Assembly: GCA_038253945.1 (NCBI GenBank)
Contig: JBBSGR010000001.1
Coordinates: forward strand, 1-64,000
Length of the DNA: 64,000 nt
Direction of reading: 5' to 3'
DNA from: JBBRYW01 sp038253945
GTDB taxonomy: Bacteria > Actinomycetota > Thermoleophilia > Gaiellales > Gaiellaceae
Every line of letters starts with the position of its first letter. Position 1 is the first letter of the stretch. Positions 24,794-33,508 of the stretch are shown piece by piece. A program made the position numbers and the translations under genes. The notes beneath the pieces were generated by a model. It was not told the origin of the DNA. It was given only the letters and a program-made list of their open reading frames with translations, and did not search any database.

Positions 24794-26059
24794 CTACGCC
24801 TCGGCCGGCCGGGGCAGGTCGATCAGCTCCGGCTCCTTGCCGCCGTTCCGCATCGCCCGGCCGTAGAGCGCGAGCGCCGGCGTGAGCACGAGCCCCGATG
24901 CAACGAGGGCAGCGCGGATGCCGAAGCTCGAGCCGATCGCACCCACGCCGGGCCCGCCCGCCACCTGGCCGAGAGCGTCTGCCTGACCGCTGATCGAGAT
25001 CACGGTCGCGCGCACGCTGGAATCCTCGATCGACTGGTTGAGCCAGGTCATGTAGACCGGGTAGACGAACGAGCGCGCGAGCCCCGCCGCCCAGTACGCT
25101 GCCACGGCGACGGCAAATCCGGTCGCCAGACCGAATGCCACCAGGGTGACGATCTGAAGCGCGCTGATCGCGAAGAGTGCGCGCGTCATGCCCGCCTGCG
25201 AGACGGCCGTGAGCCGCTTGGCAATCAGACCCGATGCCACGAGGCCCAGAACGAGGCCACCGCTGCCGAGGAGCGAGAACCACCACAGCTCGCTCAGTCC
25301 GCCGAAGGCCGGCAGGCCGATCACCCGGACGAAGTACGCCTCCTTGAGCCGGTCGAACCCCTCCGTGTGTGCACCGGCGAAGAAAGCCGTGCAGGAAAGC
25401 AGGAGCAGAACGGGGCGGGCCCGGACGAGCCGCGCTCCCGCAACCGCCGTCGCCACCATCGCCCGGCGACGCCTGACGCCGTCCTCTCGCGGCGCCGGCC
25501 GGAACTCCATCTCCGGCATCAGCGCCAGCGACACGACCGCGACGGCGATCGTCACCGCGCCGTTCACGATCACAGCGAGCTGCAGACTCGTCGCCGTCGC
25601 GATCCCGATGAACAGCGGCATTCCGACCAGGGCGCTGGCGTAGCTGACCCGCACGCCCCGAGCGAACACGGGTCCCACCTTGTCGGCTCCGACCTCGTCG
25701 GTGATCCAAGCCTCGTACGCGCCGCTCATGAACGTGTAGCCGAACCCCCAGAGCGCCCAGCCGGCAAGCGCGGCCCAGAACTGCGGCACCGCGCCGACGA
25801 GCACGATCGCCGCGCCCTGGACCGACCACGAGATCAGCATCGACCGCCTGCGGCCGAACGTGTCGGCGATGACCCCGGTGGGCACCTCGCTGACGAGAAC
25901 CGCAGCCTCCATCACAGTGCCGACGAGCACGAGCTGGAGCGGGTCGAGGCCGACCGTCTTGACGAAGTAGAGGGCGACTACGAGGAAGGGGGCAAGCGAG
26001 AGCGCCCCCTCGAGGAAGAGGAAGTACGGGTACGCGGACGGCTTTCTCATCTCTTGCAT
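24794..26059 (-). CDS. Major facilitator superfamily transporter
   Basis: 421 residues with about twelve hydrophobic segments in two blocks. MFS loop signatures are visible: GVIADTFGRRRSM near residue 62 (the motif-A type G-x-x-x-D-x-x-G-R-R) and a long cationic central loop (REDGVRRRRAM). Probably an exporter or solute permease; substrate unknown. ATG 26059 is taken, but ATG at 26050 (MRKPSAYPYF) has a better-spaced GGAG and could be the real start. A perfect 22-bp palindrome lies 53 bases upstream. Confidence 0.85.
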   Translation of the reverse strand: MQEMRKPSAYPYFLFLEGALSLAPFLVVALYFVKTVGLDPLQLVLVGTVMEAAVLVSEVPTGVIADTFGRRRSMLISWSVQGAAIVLVGAVPQFWAALAGWALWGFGYTFMSGAYEAWITDEVGADKVGPVFARGVRVSYASALVGMPLFIGIATATSLQLAVIVNGAVTIAVAVVSLALMPEMEFRPAPREDGVRRRRAMVATAVAGARLVRARPVLLLLSCTAFFAGAHTEGFDRLKEAYFVRVIGLPAFGGLSELWWFSLLGSGGLVLGLVASGLIAKRLTAVSQAGMTRALFAISALQIVTLVAFGLATGFAVAVAAYWAAGLARSFVYPVYMTWLNQSIEDSSVRATVISISGQADALGQVAGGPGVGAIGSSFGIRAALVASGLVLTPALALYGRAMRNGGKEPELIDLPRPAEA

Positions 26060-26111
26060 GCTCCAGTCACGTGAGAGCTACAGAACCCAGAAACGGAGCA
26101 GGCCGGCGCTC

Positions 26112-26133
26112 AGGGATCCGGCGCCGGATCCCT
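26112..26133. repeat. Perfect 22-bp palindrome upstream of the MFS gene
   Basis: The half-site AGGGATCCGGC is followed at once by its exact complement. It may be an operator for a dimeric repressor of the MFS gene or a terminator hairpin for the GNAT gene ending 68 bases away. No T-run follows. Confidence 0.55.
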
Positions 26134-26200
26134 CGCCAAACCTGCTATCTAGGTCGTGGCTGGCACTGCGGCGCCGAGCCTAGCAGCATCTGGTGGCAGG

Positions 26201-27097
26201 TCAGGGAGCTCTGTCCACCGGCAGAGTCGCCCGCATGGTGAGCGACTCGGTGACGATCTCGTAGCCGAGCCGCTCGTTGAGCGCGCGCATCGCCTCGTTG
26301 CCTCGCTGCGTCCACGTGACGAGCCGACACACGCCGTTGCCCTCGGCCCAGGCGAGTTGGGTCCGCTTGAGCAGCGTCGCGATGCCGCGGCGGCGCCAGG
26401 CGCGCCTCACCGCCGTCAGGCCGTGCTCCGCGGCGTCGGCGAGGTCGCCGTGCTCCATCAGTCCCGCATAGCCCACAATCTCGCCGGCCGCCAGCGCGAC
26501 GAACGAGCCTTCCGGCCGCGTCGCCTCGTCCGCGAGCCACTGCTCGAGCGAGATCTGGATCGCTCCCGTCACGGCGAAGTCGGCGTATGCCTCGACGGCC
26601 AGGTCGTACGCGGCCTCCAGCAGCAAGGGGCGCTCGGCCACGCTGACCACCTCCACGCCCGGCAAGGGCTCCGGCAGCGGCTCGCTGCCGATCTCGCGCA
26701 CCTGCTCGACCTCCCGATCTACCTCCCGGAAGCCGAAGCGCTCCGCGAAAGCGAGAGAGCCGGGGTCGCGGCCGTCGACATGAGCCCCCACCGTTCGCAG
26801 CCCTAGCCGTGCCACGTGAGAGAGGAGCGGCTCGAGCAGCGCGGTGCCGACGCCGCGGCGGCGGAGCCCGGGCAGGACCCGCGGAGCGACGAAGCCGCGT
26901 CTCGGGTCGTCCGAGCGGTCCGCAATACCGCAGGCGGCGAGCTCGCCGTCCAGCTCAGCCAGCATGAGCAGCCGGTCGTGGGCCGGCGAGCGGCGCAGTT
27001 GCTCGGCCGTCACCGGCTCGTCCGGCATCACGGCGCACTTGACCGCGACCCACGCCTGGAGATCGGTGTCGTTCTCGACGGGACGAACTGTGATCAT
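26201..27097 (-). CDS. Tandem GNAT acetyltransferase
   Basis: 298 residues containing two GNAT-like halves. The first has VLPGLRRRGVGTALLEPLL (acetyl-CoA loop) near residue 93 and the second AVRRAWRRRGIATLLKRTQ near 230, with NERLGYE near the end. Such proteins N-acetylate small molecules or proteins; the substrate is unknown. ATG 27097 overlaps the stop of the ABC permease gene (ATGA). Co-expression with an ABC-2 exporter suggests self-protection or modification of an exported compound, by inference. Confidence 0.82.
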   Translation of the reverse strand: MITVRPVENDTDLQAWVAVKCAVMPDEPVTAEQLRRSPAHDRLLMLAELDGELAACGIADRSDDPRRGFVAPRVLPGLRRRGVGTALLEPLLSHVARLGLRTVGAHVDGRDPGSLAFAERFGFREVDREVEQVREIGSEPLPEPLPGVEVVSVAERPLLLEAAYDLAVEAYADFAVTGAIQISLEQWLADEATRPEGSFVALAAGEIVGYAGLMEHGDLADAAEHGLTAVRRAWRRRGIATLLKRTQLAWAEGNGVCRLVTWTQRGNEAMRALNERLGYEIVTESLTMRATLPVDRAP

Positions 27098-27927
27098 CCC
27101 GACCGCTTGAGCTTCCCGTGGCGCTTCGCGTGCAGCTCGCCGCGGCGGAAGACCTCGAGCCCAAGCGGGATCGAGACGACGCCGATGATGACGAGCGGCC
27201 AGATCTCATCCCACATCGCCCCCATGCCCCCGCCGTCCAGCAAGGCCTCGCGCATGCCGCGCAGGGTGTACGTCGCCGGGGAGACGACCGAAAGCCACTG
27301 CATCCAGCCCGGAAGCACGTCCACGCTGTAGTAGACGCCCGAGATCACGAGCAGGGTTCCCTGGGCGATGTAACCCATCTGCATGCCCTTCTCGGGAGAG
27401 ATCAGCGGCAGGACTGCGGTCATGATCCCGATCCCGATGAAGGACACCGACGCGATCGAGAGCACGACCATCGCCGCGAAGAAGTTCGCAACCGGGAAGT
27501 TGACGTCGAAGAAGAGCGTGATCGCGCCGAAGAGGAGCGCACTGCGAACGAGGCCGTAGAGGACCGCGAAGAAGCCCGTCCCGAAGAGGTGAACCGGTCG
27601 CGCGAGCGGAGACATGAACGTGTATTCGATCGTGCCCTCCCAGCGCTCCCAGGCGACCGTCTCGATCAAGAGCTCGAAGACGATCCCGAGGTAGGACCAG
27701 ATGACCGCGCCGATCAGCAGCGTCGCGGTCAGCCTGTTCACGTCGATCCGACCGCCCGCATGCTGGACGCCCTTCGCGATGAAGATGATGGACAGCGTGT
27801 TGGCGAGCGACCAGAGGAAGAAGGCGAGCTCCCACCACGCGTAGCGCTTGACGAGATACGCGTTCCGCTCGATCACCCCGCTGAGCCCGATCAGCTCGTG
27901 GCGAAGCGTTGCTGCGGCGCCGGTCAT
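27094..27927 (-). CDS. ABC-2 type transporter permease
   Basis: 277 residues with about six hydrophobic segments and the ABC-2 pattern (WEGTIEYTFMSPL near residue 95, SGVYYSVDVLPGWMQWLS near 200). It forms the membrane channel for the ATPase encoded immediately before it. ATG 27927 overlaps the ATPase stop by one base, and its own stop overlaps the GNAT start. Confidence 0.88.
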   Translation of the reverse strand: MTGAAATLRHELIGLSGVIERNAYLVKRYAWWELAFFLWSLANTLSIIFIAKGVQHAGGRIDVNRLTATLLIGAVIWSYLGIVFELLIETVAWERWEGTIEYTFMSPLARPVHLFGTGFFAVLYGLVRSALLFGAITLFFDVNFPVANFFAAMVVLSIASVSFIGIGIMTAVLPLISPEKGMQMGYIAQGTLLVISGVYYSVDVLPGWMQWLSVVSPATYTLRGMREALLDGGGMGAMWDEIWPLVIIGVVSIPLGLEVFRRGELHAKRHGKLKRSG

Positions 27928-28820
27928 CAGCTCTCGCCTCCTTCCGTCTGCTCTTCGCCTTCGTCGTCGCCCTGCTCTTCCTCGAACGAGCGACCAGTAG
28001 CCGCGAAGAACGCTTCCTCGAGCGTCGCCGAGTTGTAGCGGCGCTTGAGCTCGTCGGCCGGTTCCAGGCAGAGAAGCTGACCGCGGTCGAGGATGCCGAT
28101 GCGCTCGGAGAGCGCCTCCGCCTCCGCGAGATCGTGCGTACAGAGCAGGATCGTCGAGTCGTGCGTCTGCCGGATCTCGCGGATGAAGTCCTGCACCTCG
28201 AGCTTGGAGCGGGGATCGAGGCCCGTCGTCGGCTCGTCCAGCAGCAGAACGACCGGTGACGTCAGAAGGGCGCGCGCGAGCGAGACCTTCTGCTGCATGC
28301 CGCGCGAAAGCGCCTCCATCGGCTCCGAGCGCCGCTTGGAGGGGAACCCGACGCGCTCCAGGAGCTCGGGAACCCTGTCCCGGGTCTGCGACGGCGGAAT
28401 GCCGTAGAAGCGGGCCGCGTAGCTCAGGTTCTCGGAGGACGACATCTTCTTGAAGAACGATGCCTCCACCGAGACCCGATTGACGAGGCGCTTCACCGCG
28501 CGCGGGTCCGCGAAGACGTCGTGTCCGAATACCCGGGCGCTGCCGCCGTCGTGCAGGAGCAGCGTTGCCAGCAGCCGGACGAGCGTCGACTTCCCCGAGC
28601 CGTTCTGGCCCAGGATGGCGACGGTCTCCCCGCGCTCCATGCGAAACGAGACGCCCTTGAGAGCGGGCACGCGGCGGCGGCGCTTGAAGCGGCTCAGACG
28701 CCCTTTGCGCTTGTCGCGGCGGATGAACTCCTTGCGCAGGTCGACGACCTCGACGGCGGGCACGCCGTCGGGCACGCGCGACGCGGCGCGGGACGTAATC
28801 GGTTCAGCAGTCTGGGTCAT
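27927..28820 (-). CDS. ABC transporter ATP-binding protein (DrrA/CcmA type)
   Basis: 297 residues. Walker A GQNGSGKST near residue 70, Q-loop and signature LSRGMQQKVSLARAL near 165, and Walker B VLLLDEPTTGLD near 186. An acidic, Glu-rich C-terminus follows (EEEQGDDEGEEQTEGGES). ATG 28820 has GAAGGAG at a good distance; a longer upstream frame is rejected. It probably powers export of a drug, lipid or polysaccharide together with the ABC-2 permease. Confidence 0.9.
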   Translation of the reverse strand: MTQTAEPITSRAASRVPDGVPAVEVVDLRKEFIRRDKRKGRLSRFKRRRRVPALKGVSFRMERGETVAILGQNGSGKSTLVRLLATLLLHDGGSARVFGHDVFADPRAVKRLVNRVSVEASFFKKMSSSENLSYAARFYGIPPSQTRDRVPELLERVGFPSKRRSEPMEALSRGMQQKVSLARALLTSPVVLLLDEPTTGLDPRSKLEVQDFIREIRQTHDSTILLCTHDLAEAEALSERIGILDRGQLLCLEPADELKRRYNSATLEEAFFAATGRSFEEEQGDDEGEEQTEGGES

Positions 28821-29004
28821 GCGGTTGCTCCTTCGAAGAAATCGGGTGAGTACGGGCACACCGAGAAGCCGCGCCCGCAGGTGGGGCGCGCGGTGCCGTC
28901 GAGACTCAGCCGAGGAGCAACATCGCGCCCGTCACCCTAGCAGGACGGTCCGCGAAGCTCAAATGCTCCGGTGGGCTCCTGGCAAGGCTTCTCCTGTTGT
29001 GTGC

Positions 29005-29010
29005 TATAGT
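29005..29010 (+). promoter_or_regulatory. Leaderless -10 (TATAGT) of the second vapBC pair
   Basis: TATAGT ends six bases before GTG 29017. TGGCAA at 28980-28985 is a weak -35 candidate. Confidence 0.55.
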
Positions 29011-29016
29011 TTGTGC

Positions 29017-29253
29017 GTGCGAGTGCACATAAATCTCGACGACGAGCTCGTAGCCGCGCTCGATCGGCGCGCCGGCGCACGCGGGCGAAGTGCTCTCGTC
29101 GCGCAAATCATTCGGCAGGCGCTCCAGGATCAGCAGCGTTGGGACGGGATCCTGGCCTCACTCGGATCGATCGAAGAGGACCACGAGTGGGATGCAAATC
29201 CAGCTGCTTGGGTTCGTGCTCAGCGTCAAGGCGACGTCCGCCGTGTCGGATGA
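29017..29253 (+). CDS. vapB: Ribbon-helix-helix antitoxin (VapB/CopG type)
   Basis: 78 residues. The N-terminal strand and helices VHINLDDELVAALDRRAGARG and RSALVAQIIRQAL form the ribbon-helix-helix DNA-binding fold. The C-terminal part (EEDHEWDANPAAWVRAQR) would bind the toxin. The frame is open much further upstream, but GTG 29017 follows a TATAGT -10 at leaderless spacing. It probably autoregulates; toxin gene starts 22 bases downstream. Confidence 0.85.
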   Translation: MRVHINLDDELVAALDRRAGARGRSALVAQIIRQALQDQQRWDGILASLGSIEEDHEWDANPAAWVRAQRQGDVRRVG

Positions 29254-29275
29254 AACCGGCTTCTCGACGTGACTC

Positions 29276-29662
29276 ATGCTCCTACTGGACACGACGGTTC
29301 TGATCGACGCTCTACGCGGCCGCCCGGCAGCCGACCGGATTGGTCAGCTGAGCCGGACCGATCGGCCTCCCTACGTCTCCGCCATCAACGTCGAGGAGAT
29401 CTGGCGAGGCGCCCGGCCCGCCGAGGAAGCGACGATCCGGAGGCTGCTGGCGGGGCTTCGACTCGCACCGATCGAGCGCCGTGAAGGCGAGCTGGCCGGG
29501 CGTTGGCGACGGGACTTTGCCACGCGCGGAACGACCCTCAGCCAGGCCGACTGCCTCATCGCAGCCGCTGCGGTGGGCATGGGCGCTCGCCTTGCAACGG
29601 GGAATCCCGACGATTTTCCGATGGCCGAGCTCTCCGTCGAGCACTGGCCCGTAGGGCGCTGA
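29276..29662 (+). CDS. vapC: VapC PIN-domain ribonuclease toxin
   Basis: 128 residues. Acidic PIN residues: Asp in LLLDTTVLID (residue 5), Glu in NVEEIWRG (near 41), Asp in SQADCLIAAAA (near 89) and GNPDDF (near 109). This is the classical VapC arrangement, in contrast to the toxin embedded in the pentose-phosphate operon. It lies 11 bases before the sulfurtransferase start, so that gene may be co-transcribed. Confidence 0.9.
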   Translation: MLLLDTTVLIDALRGRPAADRIGQLSRTDRPPYVSAINVEEIWRGARPAEEATIRRLLAGLRLAPIERREGELAGRWRRDFATRGTTLSQADCLIAAAAVGMGARLATGNPDDFPMAELSVEHWPVGR

Positions 29663-29673
29663 CCTCGACTGCC

Positions 29674-30423
29674 GTGCGCTACCAGTTCGTCGACTGCCGC
29701 TGGGACATCGCCGACCCGGCACGCGGCCGTGAGCTCTACCAGGCGGGCCACATTCCCGGCGCGTCGTTTCTCGACGTCGATGCGGACCTCTCGGATCTGT
29801 CGGTCGAGAACGCTGGTCGCCACCCGCTGCCCGGTGCTGGTCGCTTCGCTCTCGCGGCCGGCAGGGCCGGCATCGGCACCGGTGTCTTCGTCGTCGCCTA
29901 CGGCAACATGGGTGGGGCGGAGCGGCTCTGGTGGCTCCTCCGTCACTTCGGGCACGAGCACGCGGCCGTCCTGGCGGGCGGGCTCGAAGCCTGGCTCGGG
30001 CCTGTGCGCTCAAGCGCGGAGACGATCGAGCCGGCATCCTTCGAGCCGCACGAGCGCACGGATGACACGGTGGAGGCAGGCGAGCTTGCCGGCCTGCTCG
30101 GCGAGGAGGGGCTGATCGTGCTCGACGCCCGCCAGCCGGCCCGCTTTCGGGGCGAGGCGAACCCGATCGACCGGCCGCCCGGCCGTATCCCCGGCTCGCG
30201 CAACCTCCCGTACACGACGCCGGCCGAACTGCCGGACGACGTGCTCGCCGCCCGGGAGATCGTCGTCTACTGCGGCTCGGGGGTCACCGCGTGTGCAGAC
30301 CTGCTCGCCCTGGCCCGGGCGGGCCGACCCGACGCGAGGCTGTATCCAGGCTCGTACAGCGACTGGTCGGCGCGCGGCCTCCCGATCGAGGTCGGGGCGG
30401 CGCCTACGAGGTCGCGAAGGTGA
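29674..30423 (+). CDS. Thiosulfate/3-mercaptopyruvate sulfurtransferase (two rhodanese domains)
   Basis: 249 residues. Two rhodanese modules: an inactive first one (HIPGASFLDVDADLSDL, LWWLLRHFGHEHAAVLAGG) and a catalytic second one with the cysteine loop YCGSGVTA near residue 203. It moves sulfane sulfur from thiosulfate or mercaptopyruvate to cyanide or thiols. GTG 29674 is chosen because it begins the conserved YQFVDCRW. Its last 20 bases overlap the convergent SIMPL gene. Confidence 0.9.
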   Translation: MRYQFVDCRWDIADPARGRELYQAGHIPGASFLDVDADLSDLSVENAGRHPLPGAGRFALAAGRAGIGTGVFVVAYGNMGGAERLWWLLRHFGHEHAAVLAGGLEAWLGPVRSSAETIEPASFEPHERTDDTVEAGELAGLLGEEGLIVLDARQPARFRGEANPIDRPPGRIPGSRNLPYTTPAELPDDVLAAREIVVYCGSGVTACADLLALARAGRPDARLYPGSYSDWSARGLPIEVGAAPTRSRR

Positions 30424-31102
30424 CGGTGATCGTGGCGGTCACCTCGCGCGTTCCGGGCTGAATCGGGGGTGGAGAGGCCGAGGTCACGGAGGCCGGAACG
30501 CCGGCGGCGGCGGAGTCCCCGTACGAGACGGGCGCGCCGAGCTCGGAGATCGCGACCGGGGGGCCGAGGACGAGGCCGGCCCGCTCCGCGAGCGCCTGTG
30601 CCTTCTCGCGCGCACGATCGAGTGCGGCTGCCAGCGCGTGGTCGTAGAGCTTGTCGCTCTCGGCCCGGGACAGTCCGGGACCGTAGACCTGGTTTGCCCC
30701 GGCCGTTACCGCGGCGTCGATGACGCCTCCCGCACGCGCGACGGCCAGAGTGACGTGAATGCTGTTCGAGGCGGCGTAACCCGTGATCCCCCCGTTGTCG
30801 GACCTCGGCGAGAGCGAGACTTGCTCGGTCGTCAGGTCCGCGTCGGGTACGCCCGCGCGCTTGACGGCTGCGATGACCTTGCCGGTCGCGGTGGAATTCG
30901 CTCCGAGCGTCGCCTTGGCGCTCTTCCCCGTGGTGAGGACGCCGAAGGTCCAGTCGCTCTTGTCCGGAACCGTCCGAACCGATCCCTGGGCGCTGACGGT
31001 GATGCGGTTGTCGCCGCCGGGCGAGGCCGCGGAGGCGGGTAGCGCCACGACGGCCAGCACGACCGTGACGAGAGCGAGGAGCTGGGGCCGTTGGGCGTTC
31101 AT
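30404..31102 (-). CDS. Secreted SIMPL-domain (DUF541) protein
   Basis: 232 residues with a signal peptide (residues 1-25, ending PASAASP). The mature part shows the SIMPL pattern: ITVSAQGSVRTVPDKSDW, LTTEQVSLSP and a helical ALDRAREKAQALAERAG region, ending in VTATITVTFATS. Members are periplasmic or extracytoplasmic proteins linked to oxidative stress or envelope assembly. ATG 31102 is one base after the HNH gene stop. It overlaps the convergent sulfurtransferase by 20 bases. Confidence 0.88.
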   Translation of the reverse strand: MNAQRPQLLALVTVVLAVVALPASAASPGGDNRITVSAQGSVRTVPDKSDWTFGVLTTGKSAKATLGANSTATGKVIAAVKRAGVPDADLTTEQVSLSPRSDNGGITGYAASNSIHVTLAVARAGGVIDAAVTAGANQVYGPGLSRAESDKLYDHALAAALDRAREKAQALAERAGLVLGPPVAISELGAPVSYGDSAAAGVPASVTSASPPPIQPGTREVTATITVTFATS

Positions 31103-31103
31103 C

Positions 31104-31619
31104 CTACGCGGCCGCGGCCCGCTCGAGCCGTGAGAGGTAGGGGCGCCAGCCCGTCGGAATCGTCGGCGCTGCCAGCTTGATGAAGAGGACGGGCGTCGGC
31201 GGTCGCGGCGGTGAGCTGAGCGTCATCGCAACCTCGTCGAGCAGCCGATTGCCTTTGCGGAGGTTGCAAGGTGCGCACGAGGTGACCACGTTCTCCCAGG
31301 CCGAGCTTCCGCCGCGGCTCCGCGGAACGACGTGGTCGAGTGTGAGACGGCCGCCCTCGCCGCAGTAAACACAACGCCAGCCGTCACGGGCGAAGAGCGC
31401 ACGGCGTGAGATCTTCCGCTGGGCGACGCGCGCGACGCGGACGTAGGTGACGAGCCGGATCACGTGGGGCCAGGCAAACGTGTCGGTTGCCGAGCGGAGG
31501 GGCCGGGCAAGCTGCTCGATCACCTCGGCCTTGCCCTTGAACACGAGCACGTGGGCGCGCCGAACCGAACAGACGTTCAGCGGCTCGTAGCTCGCGTTCA
31601 GGACGAGAACCTGCTCCAC
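31104..31619 (-). CDS. HNH endonuclease family protein
   Basis: 171 residues. The HNH motif is complete: CVYCGEGGRLTLDHVVPRSRGG, then ENVVTSCAPCNLRKGNR, with two CxxC zinc pairs. The N-terminal LVLNASYEPLNVC is shared by a widely distributed bacterial HNH group of unknown target. GTG 31619 has TAAATT eight bases upstream, so it is leaderless. The SIMPL gene follows directly. Confidence 0.9.
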   Translation of the reverse strand: MEQVLVLNASYEPLNVCSVRRAHVLVFKGKAEVIEQLARPLRSATDTFAWPHVIRLVTYVRVARVAQRKISRRALFARDGWRCVYCGEGGRLTLDHVVPRSRGGSSAWENVVTSCAPCNLRKGNRLLDEVAMTLSSPPRPPTPVLFIKLAAPTIPTGWRPYLSRLERAAAA

Positions 31620-31627
31620 CTAGCGGG

Positions 31628-31633
31628 AATTTA
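31628..31633 (-). promoter_or_regulatory. Leaderless -10 (TAAATT) of the HNH gene
   Basis: Eight bases separate it from GTG 31619. Confidence 0.45.
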
Positions 31634-31687
31634 GCAATCGGGCCTCCGACGTCGACCGCTGCCCCTGGGGCGGACCCGGATCCCCGG

Positions 31688-32191
31688 CTATCTCGCCATC
31701 GCTCGTTCCACGGCCTCCTGCTCCTCGGGCGACAGGGCGACCGAAGGCTTGCCCCGATCGAGCTCCTTCATGTAGATGCGGGCGTAGTCCCGCCCCTGGA
31801 TCGCGCTCACCACGATGCCCGAGCGTGCGGCGTCGAGAAACGCCAGGGACGCGGACTGGTGTCCGCCCGTGTCCGTGTATGCGTCGTAGCGGACAATCGA
31901 CGTGTTCGTGAGGCAGTCGTCGACGCGACGGTCGACGCGGGCCAGTCCGGCTGCGACCTCGTCGACCGCGCGGTGCAGGTCGTCGATCCGCCCCTGGAGC
32001 GAGACCGCGAAGTCGACGAGGTCTCCCTTCCCTCCGCCGAGCAGGACGAGCTGGCCGGCACGAACCCGCCGCAGCTCACGCCAGAGAAGGACGAGCGCGG
32101 CGAGCGCCAGGACGGCGACGGCGACAGCGGCGAGCGCGACCCAGCCGGCGGTCGACGCGGAGAGGCTCATCCCGAGCGCCATCGTAGACAT
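31688..32191 (-). CDS. DUF4446-family membrane protein
   Basis: 167 residues: one N-terminal membrane segment (about residues 14-37), a coiled region (LQGRIDDLHRAVDEVAAGLARVDRRVD) and a compact C-terminal domain with IVRYDAYTDTGGHQSASLAFLD and GIVVSAIQGRDYARIYMKEL, the hallmark of DUF4446. Function is unknown; it is widespread in Gram-positive bacteria. It starts six bases after the stop of the next gene upstream, so the two form one unit. Confidence 0.85.
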   Translation of the reverse strand: MSTMALGMSLSASTAGWVALAAVAVAVLALAALVLLWRELRRVRAGQLVLLGGGKGDLVDFAVSLQGRIDDLHRAVDEVAAGLARVDRRVDDCLTNTSIVRYDAYTDTGGHQSASLAFLDAARSGIVVSAIQGRDYARIYMKELDRGKPSVALSPEEQEAVERAMAR

Positions 32192-32197
32192 GCGCGC

Positions 32198-33328
32198 CTA
32201 CGGGTTCGTAAACGAGAAGAAGACGGGGTACTGGGCCGAGTTGTTCGTCTTGCTCTTCTCGTTCGGTACCGGCTTGACGTCGATCGCAACCGACGTCTTG
32301 TTGCCGAAAGGCGGCTGGCCGAGATTGCGGAAGGTGACCGTCTTGATCTCCCCCGGATTGATGAAGTCGATCTTCTCGGAGCGGACGATCGCCCTCGGCG
32401 TCTTCTGGATGGTCAGCGTGACCGGGATCGAGACCTCCTGCGAGTCGCCGGAGTTCTTCACGGCGACCTCGAACGCCAGCTCGGGCTTCACCACGATCGT
32501 CGTCGAGGAGTCCGTCGTCAGCTCCTGGCCCGAGGGGAGAACCTTCACCGACTCGATACCCGTTCCATGCACTCCTCCGGACGTCGGTTTCGCCACGGCC
32601 GATCCGCGGATCCGCTCCCATACCGCCTTCATGGAGTCCGAAGTCGCAAGGTCCGGGTTCTTGACGAAGTTCGAGTCGGGCACGCGCACGCCGCCGATGT
32701 TCTGCGAGCGGAGTACTCCCTTCGACGGGTCCTTGAAGCGATCGTCCCAGACGACGTCGCTCGTGTCGAGCCGCTTCGCCTGGGCAGCCAGCAGCCTGCC
32801 CGCCGTGTCGGCATCCTTGAGCGTCGAGGTGCGCCGGAAGGCGTCCGCGAGTCCGCGCAGCCCGCTGACGCGGAACTGCAGCGCCTCGACGAGATCCTGG
32901 TGTTGCGAGCGCAGGCGCCCCGGTGGGTCGATCGACTCGGCGGTGTTCACGATCTGCTGCTGCTGCTGGGCGAGCCCGTTGAGCCTGGTCTGGAGATCGG
33001 CCTGCTTCAGCCCCCTGGTCGTCAGGAGCGTGTTCAGCTGGTTTCCGACGCTGGCCGAGTCGGCGGCCACGCTGCTCGCGCGATCCATGTAGCTCGAGTA
33101 CGTGCTCTTCTTGCTCGCCCCCCGGCAGCTCTGGACCCAAAAGACGAGCAGGACGACGAGCAGGATCGCGAACGCGATCAGCCCGACGAGCCGGAGGAGG
33201 GGCGTGATGCCCGACGGCGGCCCGGCCGGCCGCCGCGGACCGCGGCGCGCCGCCGGGCGCTCGACGGCAGCCGACTCCCGCGTCGACGGCTCCTCGAAAA
33301 AATCGAACTCGATCTCTTTATCGCTCAC
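32198..33328 (-). CDS. Membrane-anchored protein of unknown function
   Basis: 376 residues. A short acidic N-terminus and an Arg/Pro-rich stretch precede one membrane span (about residues 47-66). A helical extracytoplasmic region follows (about 75-190, containing QQQQQIVNTAESIDPPG), then a beta-rich C-terminal domain (about 260-370) reminiscent of CARDB/Ig-like modules. I do not recognise the family. Start is GTG 33328 with TGAGGA upstream; TACAGT at 33363-33358 is a plausible -10. It is co-directional with the DUF4446 gene. Confidence 0.75.
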   Translation of the reverse strand: MSDKEIEFDFFEEPSTRESAAVERPAARRGPRRPAGPPSGITPLLRLVGLIAFAILLVVLLVFWVQSCRGASKKSTYSSYMDRASSVAADSASVGNQLNTLLTTRGLKQADLQTRLNGLAQQQQQIVNTAESIDPPGRLRSQHQDLVEALQFRVSGLRGLADAFRRTSTLKDADTAGRLLAAQAKRLDTSDVVWDDRFKDPSKGVLRSQNIGGVRVPDSNFVKNPDLATSDSMKAVWERIRGSAVAKPTSGGVHGTGIESVKVLPSGQELTTDSSTTIVVKPELAFEVAVKNSGDSQEVSIPVTLTIQKTPRAIVRSEKIDFINPGEIKTVTFRNLGQPPFGNKTSVAIDVKPVPNEKSKTNNSAQYPVFFSFTNP

Positions 33329-33508
33329 GTCGTCCTCAAGGGGCAGGCGGCGCGCTCACTGTATCGCCTTACTCGGCCGGCGCTGGCGGACCGGGTCTCA
33401 CGAGAGCAGCGGTTGCACGTGCTCGGAACGTCCGACCAACTGGAGGCACGCTTCCATGTTCCCCTCGCACGGAGGATTTCGCCGGCCGGCGGCAAACAGG
33501 ACGGGTCA

